The notes: generated by a model from the sequence alone, not told the origin. A stretch of 64,000 nt of DNA from Halorientalis regularis (GCF_023698535.1 NZ_JALJCL010000001.1:62001-126000); one strand, 5' to 3'. Counted from the first letter of the stretch, positions 49,549 through 57,678 are shown. Program-made: numbers and translations.

Positions 49549-49836
49549 ATGCACGTCGAGTTCGTCACGTACGCGACGATCCGGGACAGCATCGGCGAGA
49601 AACGGCTCGAACGGGAGTTCGATTCGGGTACGACAGTCGGCGAGGCACTCTCCGCGCTCGCCGACGACTACGAGAGTCTCGGCCCGTTGCTCTTCGACGG
49701 GGACGGCGATCTCAGACCGCACGTCAACGTCCTCGTCGACGAGGAGAACGTCCGGAACGGGGCCGGTGCGGCAACGACGCTGACCGACGGTGCAGAGTTG
49801 AGCCTCGCACCAGGCGTCGCTGGCGGGCAGAGGTGA
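49549..49836 (+). CDS. MoaD/SAMP-like ubiquitin-fold protein
   Basis: A 95-residue beta-grasp protein. HVEFVTYATIRDSIGEKRLE, TTVGEALSALADDY and RPHVNVLVDEENVRN match MoaD/SAMP-type proteins, which act as sulfur carriers for molybdopterin or as small archaeal modifiers after adenylation of a C-terminal Gly-Gly. Here the sequence ends VAGGQR, with two residues beyond the diglycine. E1-type activation would need their removal, or the protein is not a modifier. The C-terminus was checked in the sequence (GTC GCT GGC GGG CAG AGG TGA). Confidence 0.85.
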   Translation: MHVEFVTYATIRDSIGEKRLEREFDSGTTVGEALSALADDYESLGPLLFDGDGDLRPHVNVLVDEENVRNGAGAATTLTDGAELSLAPGVAGGQR

Positions 49837-49905
49837 CAGTCGGCGGTAGCGAAAAGATGGTTCGCTCCACGTGGTTCGTCCCTTCGTGGGACGCGCTGTA
49901 CCCGG

Positions 49906-50013
49906 TTAGATCAGACCGCGGAGTCCACCCGGTGTCGGCATCTCGGACTCGCGATCCGTCTCCTCTCCGTCTCGGTTTTCCTCCCTGGAACCGGACCGTT
50001 CCGCTTGTGCCAT
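49906..50013 (-). CDS. Possible 35-residue acidic peptide
   Basis: ATG 50013 to TAA 49906 encodes a highly charged peptide ending EMPTPGGLRGLI. TATA-like GGATTATTCC lies about 25 bases upstream on the minus strand, next to an AACAAA/TTTGTT inverted repeat (50041-50055). Composition and promoter position favour a real gene, but there is no homologue I recognise. Confidence 0.35.
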   Translation of the reverse strand: MAQAERSGSREENRDGEETDRESEMPTPGGLRGLI

Positions 50014-50149
50014 ACTGCAGTTCAATGTCGGGAATAATCCAACAAAAAGTTTGTTCCTGACTCCAGTGGTCTGGAAGATACACCGCCGAGATATTTCTCT
50101 CGTGTGTGTTATCCGATTTCGGTCCGGTCTCGACGGTTCGAGTGCCGCG

Positions 50150-51004
50150 TCACTCGGTCGTGACGGTCGTATGAGCGTGGACCATCGTCGCGCGGTGGGT
50201 GCCCGTCCCCACCTGGAAGTGGATGGTGTGTTCGCCCGGTTCGTAGGCGTCACCCAGTTGCTCGGCCAGGTCGATGGACCCGCTGGTCGACCCATCGCCG
50301 TAGTGGATGTGATTGGCGTCGCTCGGAATCACGTCGCCGACGGGGACGTGGTCGGTGTCGATGACGGCGTGGAGATGTCCGGAGTTGCCGTTGATGCCCT
50401 CGCTCGACGGTTCGATGGTGTAGTTCTCCGCGGTCACGTCCCACTCGACGACGCTTCCCTCGACGCTGGTCGAGAGGTCGAGACTGGCGGTGTCCTCGAC
50501 GGTCACCTCGACGGTGTCGGTCAGGGCCATCGCCGTGTGCTTTCCATCGGCAACCTGCAGGTGGAGCGTGTGGTCGCCCGGTTCGAGTTCGAGGACGCCG
50601 TTGTTTTGCCCCGTCCCGTAGTGGATGTGCTGGTCGTCGCTCGGAATGGTCTCGCCCGGTTCGACAGGATCCGCGTCCACCATGATGTGGTAGTGGCCGG
50701 CCCCTTCGTTGACGGTCCCCGATTCTTCGATGGTGACGCCGCTGGCCGACCCCTTCCACTGGACGTACGGACTGTTGAGCGTCGCCCCGTCCGAGGGGAC
50801 CGCGAGGGAGACCGACGCGTCACTCCCCACGCCGTTCATGTACTCGCCATCGCCGGACGACGTAGTCGACTCGGGAGAGCCGCTGGAATCGTCCGTTTCG
50901 GTGTCTGTACCGCTTCCATCGTTCGAAGTACACCCCGCGACCCCCGCCGCAACAGCTCCGGCGGTCTAACCGAGGACCTCGCGTCTGTCAACTTTACCGA
51001 ACAT
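50150..51004 (-). CDS. DUF4399-like lipoprotein gene, interrupted by in-frame TAG at codon 13
   Basis: The ATG at 51004 (TATA-like TATTTAAC and TAAAATA upstream) gives MFGKVDRREVLG, then TAG (50968-50966), then TAGAVAAGVAGC: an RR Tat motif, hydrophobic core and lipobox that continue in the same frame across the stop. The frame then runs to 50150 with an acidic linker and two ~90-residue DUF4399-like repeats. Each has paired His (HYHIMVD, HIHYG, HTLHLQV; and HLHAVID, HIHYG, HTIHFQV). Without read-through the only in-frame start is ATG 50839, which makes a protein without export signal. Function unknown; the His pairs suggest metal or polyanion binding. Confidence 0.75.
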
Positions 51005-51370
51005 GTTTCCGTCGGGTATTTTAGATACGGAGTTAAATACGACTCGGATCGTGTCGACATTTACCCGCGGGCTCGGGGAGTATCCTGTGAGACAGCCGAC
51101 GTGAGACGAGCAGGCGTGCCGGGAGTCCCGCGAGCATCCAGCGCGCAAAGCGCGCCGGTTCACGGAACTCGTGTCTCGCGCGAGTTCCGCTTTTCCCCAA
51201 GTTTTTGCTGCGAGCGGTGGCCGAAGGCCACCCGAGCAGGAAACAGTGGGTAGCGGGCGTGCCGGGATTCGAACCGGAGCCAGACGTGCTCGCTGCGCTG
51301 CGCGCGACTGGCAGGGCTCGAATCTCGGGTCCGGTTCGGTCGGCGCTCGCTCCGCTCGCGCCTCCCTGCA
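51005..51370. repeat. Hairpin-rich intergenic stretch beside tRNA-Arg
   Basis: No gene is seen in these 366 bases. Perfect stems include GCGCGC-AAA-GCGCGC (51141-51155), GGAACTCG/CGAGTTCC (51164-51188), GGTGGCC-GAA-GGCCACC (51216-51232) and GGCGC/GCGCC around an 11-nt TCGCTCCGCTC loop (51340-51360). On the minus strand AAAAACTTGGGG resembles the AAAAACGTGGG arm at 14366. The stretch also contains the tRNA fragment listed next. Confidence 0.6.
51254..51275 (-). repeat. 22-bp duplicate of the tRNA-Arg 3' end
   Basis: CGGGCGTGCCGGGATTCGAA then CC here is identical to 51371-51392, the acceptor 3' strand plus half of the T arm of the adjacent tRNA. Such duplicates are left by integrative elements at tRNA attachment sites, or are degraded tRNA copies; no integrase is in the window. 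Confidence 0.7.
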
Positions 51371-51443
51371 CGGGCGTGCCGGGATTCGAACCCGGGATCG
51401 AGAGGTTAGGAACCTCTCGCCCTGTCCACTAGGCCACACGCCC
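51371..51443 (-). tRNA. tRNA-Arg (CCT)
   Basis: The minus strand folds as a complete 73-nt cloverleaf. The acceptor GGGCGTG/CACGCCC, a D arm with GGCCTAGTGGACAGGGC, the anticodon stem GAGAGG...CCTCTC with loop TTCCTAA giving anticodon CCT, and the T arm CCCGGGTTCGAATCCCGG are all present. The 3' CCA is not encoded. Reads AGG codons. No intron. Confidence 0.95.
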
Positions 51444-51525
51444 TACTCCCAATTGCGTCGGTCCGGTTGAAAAACGATTGCTCTTTGCTCCCAACGGTTA
51501 TATCGGAGCCACCGCAGGAACCCCT

Positions 51526-52002
51526 ATGGAGAAAGTCGCACTCGAGGACGTTCGCATCGAGAACAACCCCCTCGGCGTCCACTCCGTCCGAAAACCCGTC
51601 TCCGACGCGCTGGGGACCACCGATTTCGCGTTCAACTACTTCGAGCTCCAGCCAGGCGAATCCTTCTCCGGCGGCATGCACCGCCACCACGATCAGGAAG
51701 AACTGTTCTACATTCTCGACGGTACGGCCACCTTCGAGACGCCCGAGGAAGTCGTGGAGGTACCCGAGGACGGCTGCATCCGGTTCGAGCCGGGCGAGTA
51801 CCAGACCGGCGGCAACGAGACCGACGACGTGGTTCGGGGATTCGCCATCGGCGCACCCGACTCCCGACACGACTGGGACGAACTCGACGCGCTGGTGTAC
51901 TGCACCGAGTGCGAGGAGGAGACCGACCACGGCATGGAACTCACCGACGACGGACAGTTCGCCTTCTCGTGTCGCGAGTGCGGTAACGACCCGCAGGCCT
52001 GA
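51526..52002 (+). CDS. Cupin-domain protein with C-terminal zinc ribbon
   Basis: A 158-residue protein. The cupin core has the metal-binding motif GGMHRHHDQEELFYILDG (three His and Glu) and a second strand GCIRFEPGEYQTGG. A four-Cys ribbon follows at the C-terminus (YCTECEEE ... SCRECGND). ATG at 51526 follows TATA-like TTATATC (51498-51504) at 28 bases, i.e. leaderless. Substrate unknown. Confidence 0.88.
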   Translation: MEKVALEDVRIENNPLGVHSVRKPVSDALGTTDFAFNYFELQPGESFSGGMHRHHDQEELFYILDGTATFETPEEVVEVPEDGCIRFEPGEYQTGGNETDDVVRGFAIGAPDSRHDWDELDALVYCTECEEETDHGMELTDDGQFAFSCRECGNDPQA

Positions 52003-52104
52003 CCGATTGTCGACCAGGTTCGAGGGAGTTGCGCCCGCACCCGCTCCAGTCGACAAGGTTGACACTGTGACGGATGGTGGACCGGAAAATGATGCTGAAC
52101 GCGT

Positions 52105-52392
52105 CTAGCTGCTCGAGGTGTCCGTGCTGGTCTCGCTGGTGGACTCAACTTCCGAGTCGACCGAGGTGTCGGCATCGGCCGACGTGTCGGACGAGGAGTC
52201 CACGTCGGGGTTTTTCATTTCCTCGAGTTCCTCTTCGATCTCTTCACGCCCTTTCTGGAACTCACCGATGGCCTGGCCGGACGACCGGGCGAGTTCGGGA
52301 ATCTTGTTCGCACCGAACAGCAAGATTGCGATGAGCAGGATCACCAGCAGCTCCGGTCCGCCGGGTGCCCCTGGAATGAACAGTGGGATCAT
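52105..52392 (-). CDS. tatA: Twin-arginine translocase subunit TatA
   Basis: A 95-residue protein with the TatA layout: a short N-terminal membrane helix (PGGPELLVILLIAILLFGAN), hinge KIPELARSSG, amphipathic helix (QAIGEFQKGREEIEEELEEM) and an acidic Ser/Asp-rich tail. It forms the pore for folded proteins with RR signals, such as the halocyanin and DUF4399-like proteins nearby. No tatC in the window. Confidence 0.93.
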   Translation of the reverse strand: MIPLFIPGAPGGPELLVILLIAILLFGANKIPELARSSGQAIGEFQKGREEIEEELEEMKNPDVDSSSDTSADADTSVDSEVESTSETSTDTSSS

Positions 52393-52528
52393 CTGTGTCT
52401 GAGCATAACCGGAGGCTAATTATAGGCTTTTTGCTCGTCTGTAGATCGTAACAACGGCCACAGGACCGCTCTCGCGGCGCGTCGATGGCACAACAGTAAT
52501 CCCACACCCGTACGAAGGGGTGGTTGTC

Positions 52529-53002
52529 ATGGTAGACGAAGGAGACGCGGCCCCCGACTTCACTGCACCGCTCGCGAACGGCGACATCGCCGAGTTCACG
52601 CTCTCGGAGAATCTCGACGACGCACCCCTGGTTCTGGCGTTCTTCCCCGGTGCGTTCACGAGCGTCTGCTCCCACGAGATGAACACGTTCCAGGACCGCC
52701 TGGCGGAGTTCAAGGACGTGGGCGCGACGGTCTACGGCATCAGCGTCGACTCCCCGTTCGCCCAGAACGAGTTCCGCGACAAGCTCGGCCTGGAGTTCGG
52801 TCTCATCAGCGACGCCGACAAGGAGATCATCGACGAGTACGACATCGGCATGGACTTCGCCGACCTGGGCGTCCACGACGTGGCCAAGCGCGCCGTCTTC
52901 GTCGTGAACGGCGACGGCGACGTGACCTACGCGTGGGTCAGCGACGACCCCGGCGTCGAACCGGACTACGACGAGGTCGAGTCGGCCGCCGCCGACGCCT
53001 GA
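52529..53002 (+). CDS. Peroxiredoxin (AhpC/BCP family)
   Basis: A 157-residue thioredoxin-fold protein. The peroxidatic Cys is in FFPGAFTSVCSHEM; PDFTAPLANGD precedes it and SVDSPFAQNEF follows. No clear second resolving Cys is present, suggesting a 1-Cys mechanism. Reduces H2O2 or organic hydroperoxides in the cytosol. Start chosen as ATG 52529 (MVDEGDAAPDF). Confidence 0.92.
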   Translation: MVDEGDAAPDFTAPLANGDIAEFTLSENLDDAPLVLAFFPGAFTSVCSHEMNTFQDRLAEFKDVGATVYGISVDSPFAQNEFRDKLGLEFGLISDADKEIIDEYDIGMDFADLGVHDVAKRAVFVVNGDGDVTYAWVSDDPGVEPDYDEVESAAADA

Positions 53003-53047
53003 CGTTCCCACCGAGTCTTTTTCTCCGTCGCGCGTGAGGATTCGGCC

Positions 53048-53881
53048 ATGAGTGACGCCACCAGCGGCGGCGATAGCGGCACCAGTGGCGATGGCCGCGT
53101 GTACGACGTGGACGGCGACCACAACTTCCCCGACGAGCGACTCACCGAGGCTCTCGAATACATCGACGACGACGAGGAGATTACTGCCTACCTCGAAGCT
53201 CAGAACGTCAACCCGGTCGCACGAAAACGCTACAACGATCACGGCACGAAACACGTCGAGATCGTCCGGAACCGGGCGCTCTGTCTCTACGACCTCCTCA
53301 AAGGCGAAGGCGTGGAGTTCAACGGCGCGGCCGGGCAGGGTCTCGCCGAGGCCGACGAACCGGTCATCGTCGCGCTGGCGGCGACCCTCCACGACATCGG
53401 CCACGTCGTCCACCGCGACGAACACCCGTACTACTCGATTCCCCTCGCGGCGGACCTGCTGGACCGCATCCTCCCCGATCTCGGGTACGAGGTCGCCGAG
53501 GTCGTTCGCCTCAAAGGCGAGGTCCTGCACGCAATTCTCTGCCATCACGTCGAGGAAGATCCACTGACTCTGGAGGCGGGCGTCCTCCGCGTCGCGGACG
53601 CGCTGGACATGGAACAGGGCCGCTCGCGCATCCCATACGAACGCGGCGGCCGCGGCATCAACACCGTCTCCAGTCAGGCGATCAAGGCGGTCTCACTCCA
53701 TCCCGGCGAGGACAACGCCGTCCTCATCGAGATCGAGATGACTAACGCCGCCGGGGTCTATCAGGTCGACAACCTCCTGAAGGCCAAGGTCGACGGCTCC
53801 GGACTGGCGGACCGCCTCCGGATCGTGGCGCTCAACGTCCACGAGGACGGCGACCAGATCGTCGAACGCATCGAGTTGTAA
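53048..53881 (+). CDS. HD-domain phosphohydrolase family protein
   Basis: A 277-residue protein. The HD signature is seen in RYNDHGTKHVEIV, AATLHDIGHVVHRDEHPYY, AILCHHVEED and RVADALDM, i.e. H...HD...H...D ligands for a divalent metal. A C-terminal ~75-residue domain follows. HD proteins hydrolyse nucleotides or cyclic dinucleotides; specificity cannot be assigned. Confidence 0.9.
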   Translation: MSDATSGGDSGTSGDGRVYDVDGDHNFPDERLTEALEYIDDDEEITAYLEAQNVNPVARKRYNDHGTKHVEIVRNRALCLYDLLKGEGVEFNGAAGQGLAEADEPVIVALAATLHDIGHVVHRDEHPYYSIPLAADLLDRILPDLGYEVAEVVRLKGEVLHAILCHHVEEDPLTLEAGVLRVADALDMEQGRSRIPYERGGRGINTVSSQAIKAVSLHPGEDNAVLIEIEMTNAAGVYQVDNLLKAKVDGSGLADRLRIVALNVHEDGDQIVERIEL

Positions 53882-53963
53882 TCCGACTGTCGACCGGGTG
53901 CGACCCGGACACACACCCGCGTCGAGACGTAACCTCTTATTCTCACGGGTTCCGAGCGCGACC

Positions 53964-55259
53964 GTGAGCGAGGATGCTGGCGGTGCGCTGAGGTTATTGA
54001 AAAACGCCGAGTTTCGCGCGCTCGCCAGCACCGCCTTCGCCCGGAGCCAGGCCTACTCGACGATCATCATCGCCCTGGCGCTGTACGCCGACCTGTTCTC
54101 GACCTCCGGGTTCGTCGAGGGCCTGTTCGGAACCGTCTTCGCCCTCACGCAACTGCTGATCGTCCTCCCGCTGGGGCGGTACGTGGACACGAACAACGCC
54201 AAGCGCATCCTCCTGGTCGGCCTCGGGATCAACGTCGTCACCTTCGTCGGCTTCACGCTGGTCTCGGCGGTCGAACACGTCCTGCTCGTCCGGATTCTCC
54301 AGGGACTCGGCGCGAGCATCCTCTGGATCACCGGCACGACGGTCGTCGGCGAGATCGGGCCCGAGGACGCCCGCGGCCGCTGGCTCGGTGCGTACAATCA
54401 GGTCGGCGCGTTCTCCAGCCTCGCGGGCGACGTGATCGGCGGCCTTCTGCTCACCCTCTACGGGTTCACGCTCACCTACGCCGTCCTGAGCGGCGTCACT
54501 CTCCTGTCGGGCCTGCTGGTCTACCGGCACCTCCAGGACGATCCCGGTGGGCAGGCCGACACCGACGACCAGGGGAGCGTCGAGACGTTCCGCCTGTTGC
54601 TCGACCGGACGACGGTCCGCGCGCTGGTGATCTTCCGCCTCGGCCTCAGTTTCGGGAAGATGGCCGTCCTGATCTTTCTGCCCATCTACGCCCGGACCGG
54701 GTTCGGCATGTCGGCGCTGTTCGTCGGCGGCATCCTCGCGGGCGGGAAGCTGACGAAGGCGCTCACGCAGGGGTACGTCGGCGACCTCACCGACCGGATC
54801 GGCCGGAAACACCGCTTCGTCTTCGTCGGAGCCATGCTGTACGCGCTCGGCGCGGCGCTGATTCCCCTGGCCGAATTCGCGGTCGGAATGGTGCCGCCGG
54901 TCGCGGTCCCGATTCCCGGGGCGGCCGCCGTCACGCTCCCGCCGGCCTTCCTCCCGCTGTTCGTCGCGTTCGGCGTCTGTGGCGTCGCGGACAGCATCCG
55001 CTTGCCCGCGAGCATGGCACTGTTCGTCGAGGAGGGCGAGCAGTTCGACGCCGTCGCCGGGAGCATGTCGCTGCGCTCGATCGCCTGGAAAGTCGGACAG
55101 GTCGTCGGCCCGGTGACCGTCGGGACGCTCTGGGACTACACCGACGTGTTCGTCGCGTTCTGGACCGCCAGCGCGCTCATCGCCGTCGCGACCGTGGCCT
55201 TCACGATCCTCTACCGGGTCGACCCCACCGAGGGCGCGGAGACGGCCACCGCCGACTGA
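53964..55259 (+). CDS. MFS transporter
   Basis: A 431-residue, 12-helix membrane transporter. The major-facilitator loop 2-3 motif appears as LPLGRYVDTNNAKR and again, in the second half, as GYVGDLTDRIGRKHR. Loop motifs and the absence of a long central insert suggest a drug-efflux or sugar-type family member. GTG at 53964 is preferred because a TATA-like CTTATTC lies about 28 bases before it; the upstream ATG at 53898 gives an unlikely N-terminus. Substrate unknown. Confidence 0.88.
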   Translation: MSEDAGGALRLLKNAEFRALASTAFARSQAYSTIIIALALYADLFSTSGFVEGLFGTVFALTQLLIVLPLGRYVDTNNAKRILLVGLGINVVTFVGFTLVSAVEHVLLVRILQGLGASILWITGTTVVGEIGPEDARGRWLGAYNQVGAFSSLAGDVIGGLLLTLYGFTLTYAVLSGVTLLSGLLVYRHLQDDPGGQADTDDQGSVETFRLLLDRTTVRALVIFRLGLSFGKMAVLIFLPIYARTGFGMSALFVGGILAGGKLTKALTQGYVGDLTDRIGRKHRFVFVGAMLYALGAALIPLAEFAVGMVPPVAVPIPGAAAVTLPPAFLPLFVAFGVCGVADSIRLPASMALFVEEGEQFDAVAGSMSLRSIAWKVGQVVGPVTVGTLWDYTDVFVAFWTASALIAVATVAFTILYRVDPTEGAETATAD

Positions 55260-55260
55260 C

Positions 55261-56376
55261 TCACTCGTCTTCCAGCAGGGCCTCGTCCCCGTGGCGCTCC
55301 CGGAGCGCCCGGAACGCCTCCCGTTGCTCGCGGATCCGGGCCGTGTCGGACTCGTAGGCGTTGGCGAACAGTTGCTCGGGGTCCGGGTCGAACTCCTCGG
55401 CGGCGTCGATCAGGTCCGCGACCCGCTCGCGGGCCGCCTCCTGAATCGCGTCGATCCGCTCGTCGTCGAGCAGGCCGCGCTCCCGGAGGAACGTCTCCAT
55501 TCGCGGGAGTGGGTCGCGTTCTTTCCACTCCTCGACCTCCTCGTCGTCGCGGTAGACCGAGGGGTCGTCGGCGGTCGTGTGCGCGCCGAAGCGATACATC
55601 ACGGCCTCGATCAGCGTGGGGCGACACTGCTCGTCGTCCGGGTCCCGCGCCTTGCGGACGGCCTGGCGAGTCACTTCGTACACTGCGAGGGGGTCCATCC
55701 CGTCGACCTGGATGCCGTCGATGCCGTACGCGTCGGCCTTCCCGGCGATAGTCGGACTCGCGGTCTGGCGCTCGCGTGGGTGCGAGATGGCGTACTGGTT
55801 GTTGTTACAGAAGAAGATCGCCGGCACGTCGAAGACGCCGGCGAAGTTCAGCGCCTCGTGGAAGTCGCCCTCGCTGGTCGACCCATCGCCGAAGTGACAG
55901 GCGACGATCCGGTCGTCGCCCTTGAGTTTCGAGGCCCAGGCCATCCCCGTCGCGTGGGGGAGGTGGCTGGCGATGGAGATGTTCAGCGGGAAGACGTTCT
56001 TCTCGGCGAGCCACTCGTTGCCCCGCTCGTGGCCCATCCAGTAGAGCAGGTACTCCGGCTCCAGCCCGCGCTCGATGACGGCTCCGTGTTCGCGGTACTG
56101 GAACGAGATCCAGTCCTCGTCGGCCAGGGCGTGCGTGGAGCCGATCTGGGCCCCTTCCTGGCCGGCCAGCGAGGGGTAGGTGCCGAGCCGTCCCTGTCGC
56201 TGGAGACTGATCATCCGTTCGTCGAAGTGGCGAGCGAGCCACAACTGGCGATACATCTCGACGAGTTGCTCGTCCGGGAGGTCCGGCACCGACGCACCCT
56301 CCAGGACGTGGCCGTCTTCGTCGAGGACCTGCACGCGGTCGCTGGCGTCGTCGCCAAGGCTCCCCTGATTCGTCAC
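55261..56376 (-). CDS. Thiamine-dependent 2-oxoacid dehydrogenase E1 alpha
   Basis: A 371-residue E1-alpha subunit. Landmarks: YRQLWLARHFDERMISLQRQG, the TPP motif GDGSTSEGDFHEALNFAGVF and IFFCNNNQYAISHPRERQT, and YRFGAHTTADDPSVYR. It decarboxylates pyruvate or a branched-chain 2-oxoacid and passes the acyl group to E2 lipoate. A GTG start at 56376 is chosen because TATA-like CATTATG sits about 30 bases before it. The partner E1-beta, E2 and E3 genes are not adjacent. Confidence 0.92.
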   Translation of the reverse strand: MTNQGSLGDDASDRVQVLDEDGHVLEGASVPDLPDEQLVEMYRQLWLARHFDERMISLQRQGRLGTYPSLAGQEGAQIGSTHALADEDWISFQYREHGAVIERGLEPEYLLYWMGHERGNEWLAEKNVFPLNISIASHLPHATGMAWASKLKGDDRIVACHFGDGSTSEGDFHEALNFAGVFDVPAIFFCNNNQYAISHPRERQTASPTIAGKADAYGIDGIQVDGMDPLAVYEVTRQAVRKARDPDDEQCRPTLIEAVMYRFGAHTTADDPSVYRDDEEVEEWKERDPLPRMETFLRERGLLDDERIDAIQEAARERVADLIDAAEEFDPDPEQLFANAYESDTARIREQREAFRALRERHGDEALLEDE

Positions 56377-56476
56377 GGTGTGGAATGGGCACGGAGCACC
56401 GGGACATAATGGTATCGCTCGGCGAGGTGACCCACCCCGACACAATCGTTTTGTACTGGCGGCCGTATCTTTGGGT

Positions 56477-56902
56477 ATGGGTAACACGCCTACCCAACAG
56501 CCCTACGAAGGCGACGCCCCAGGCGCAGACGAATCGGGTGCCGGCGGGTCGGTGCGGGAGGCGATGGTCGGGTTCGTGCGGTCTACCCTCGAAAGCGTGC
56601 GCCGTCGCATCTCGGTGTTTCCGTCGTTGAATCTCGCCTCGGCGTTCGCCGTCGACGACACGGAGGTCGCCGACTCCCGTCGTCTCCGCCCTGCCCCCCG
56701 GGACGAGGAGACCGGCCCCGACGATACACAGCCGGCGTTGCCGGACCGCTCGCTCCCGCTGGTCCAGCCTGCCCGCGACACCGGCCAGGAGAACCCGCCC
56801 GACCTCGAAGCCACAGAGGACGACGGCCAGCTCTCGATCTACTATCCGGACCGGGCGGACGCGCGGATCACCTCCGACACCTGGGAAGACGTCGAACCGT
56901 GA
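56477..56902 (+). CDS. Acidic hypothetical protein
   Basis: A 141-residue, low-complexity, acidic protein without membrane helix or signal. A central basic helix (GFVRSTLESVRRRISVFPSL) stands out from the disordered remainder. TATA-like GTATCTTTG is near the ATG at 56477. No family recognised. Confidence 0.55.
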   Translation: MGNTPTQQPYEGDAPGADESGAGGSVREAMVGFVRSTLESVRRRISVFPSLNLASAFAVDDTEVADSRRLRPAPRDEETGPDDTQPALPDRSLPLVQPARDTGQENPPDLEATEDDGQLSIYYPDRADARITSDTWEDVEP

Positions 56903-56985
56903 GGATGCAGGTCCGCCGGCCCAGCTACAGCGCAGGCGGTGGCATTCAAGTTCTCGGCGCTCCGGGGGGTAAACGGTGACTACGC

Positions 56986-57678
56986 GTGTCCGATCTGCCG
57001 GATGAATTCGACTGCACGATCACGAACTGGGAGTACATCTACGATCTCTGTCGCGACGTGAGCGATCAGATCAAGGCCGCCGACTTCGAGCCCGACATCG
57101 TCGTCGCGCTGGCCCGAGGCGGCTGGTTCGCCGGCCGCTGTTGCTGTGACTTCCTCGGTCTCGACGACCTGACGAGCCTCAAGATGGAACACTACGTCGG
57201 CGCGGCCGAGAAATCCGACGAACCCACCGTCCGCTACCCCATGCCCGAAGGCTCGGTCGAGGGGAAAGACGTACTGATCGTCGACGACATCGCCGACACC
57301 GGCGGCTCGATCAGCCGCGCCCACGACTACGTGACCGACCGGGACTGCCACGAGGTCCGCACCGCCACCCTCCAGTTGCTGGGCACCAGCTCCTTCGAGC
57401 CCGACTTCGTCGGCGAACGCCTCGCCGACTGGACCTGGGTCGTCTACCCCTGGAACTTCGTCGAGGACATGATCGACCTCGTCTCCGACGTGATGGGCAA
57501 AGCCGACGGCGAGGTCTTCACGGAGACCGAGATCCGCGCTGCACTCCGGACCATCCACGGCATCGAGCGTATCGAGATGGAGATCGCCCAGCCCGACCGC
57601 TTCGACGAGGTGATGGCCGAGATGGTCCGCCGCGACGTGGCCGAGGCAGCGGGTGAGGGCTGGCGGCTGGTGGAGTGA
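56986..57678 (+). CDS. Phosphoribosyltransferase-family protein
   Basis: A 230-residue type I PRTase fold. The PRPP loop VLIVDDIADTGGS (acidic pair plus TGGS) is clear, and DIVVALARGGWFAGRCCCDFL forms the first loop. The C-terminal ~80 residues extend beyond the fold and contain a helix rich in charged residues. It resembles haloarchaeal proteins annotated as PRPP-utilising enzymes (xanthine/guanine type); substrate not decided. GTG start. Confidence 0.88.
   Translation: MSDLPDEFDCTITNWEYIYDLCRDVSDQIKAADFEPDIVVALARGGWFAGRCCCDFLGLDDLTSLKMEHYVGAAEKSDEPTVRYPMPEGSVEGKDVLIVDDIADTGGSISRAHDYVTDRDCHEVRTATLQLLGTSSFEPDFVGERLADWTWVVYPWNFVEDMIDLVSDVMGKADGEVFTETEIRAALRTIHGIERIEMEIAQPDRFDEVMAEMVRRDVAEAAGEGWRLVE

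Noticed and set aside
47518-50968. Genome-wide reading of TAG as pyrrolysine or another amino acid
   Set aside because: TAG ends gyrA, purM, the MBL-fold gene, the CMD-family gene and the halocyanin gene at the normal family end; no suppressor tRNA is in the window.
51254-51275. A second tRNA-Arg gene
   Set aside because: Only the 3' 22 bases match; no anticodon or D arm follows.
50966-51439. A 157-codon minus-strand ORF across the tRNA-Arg and hairpin region
   Set aside because: It reads through the tRNA and low-complexity DNA and only joins the lipoprotein start at its end.
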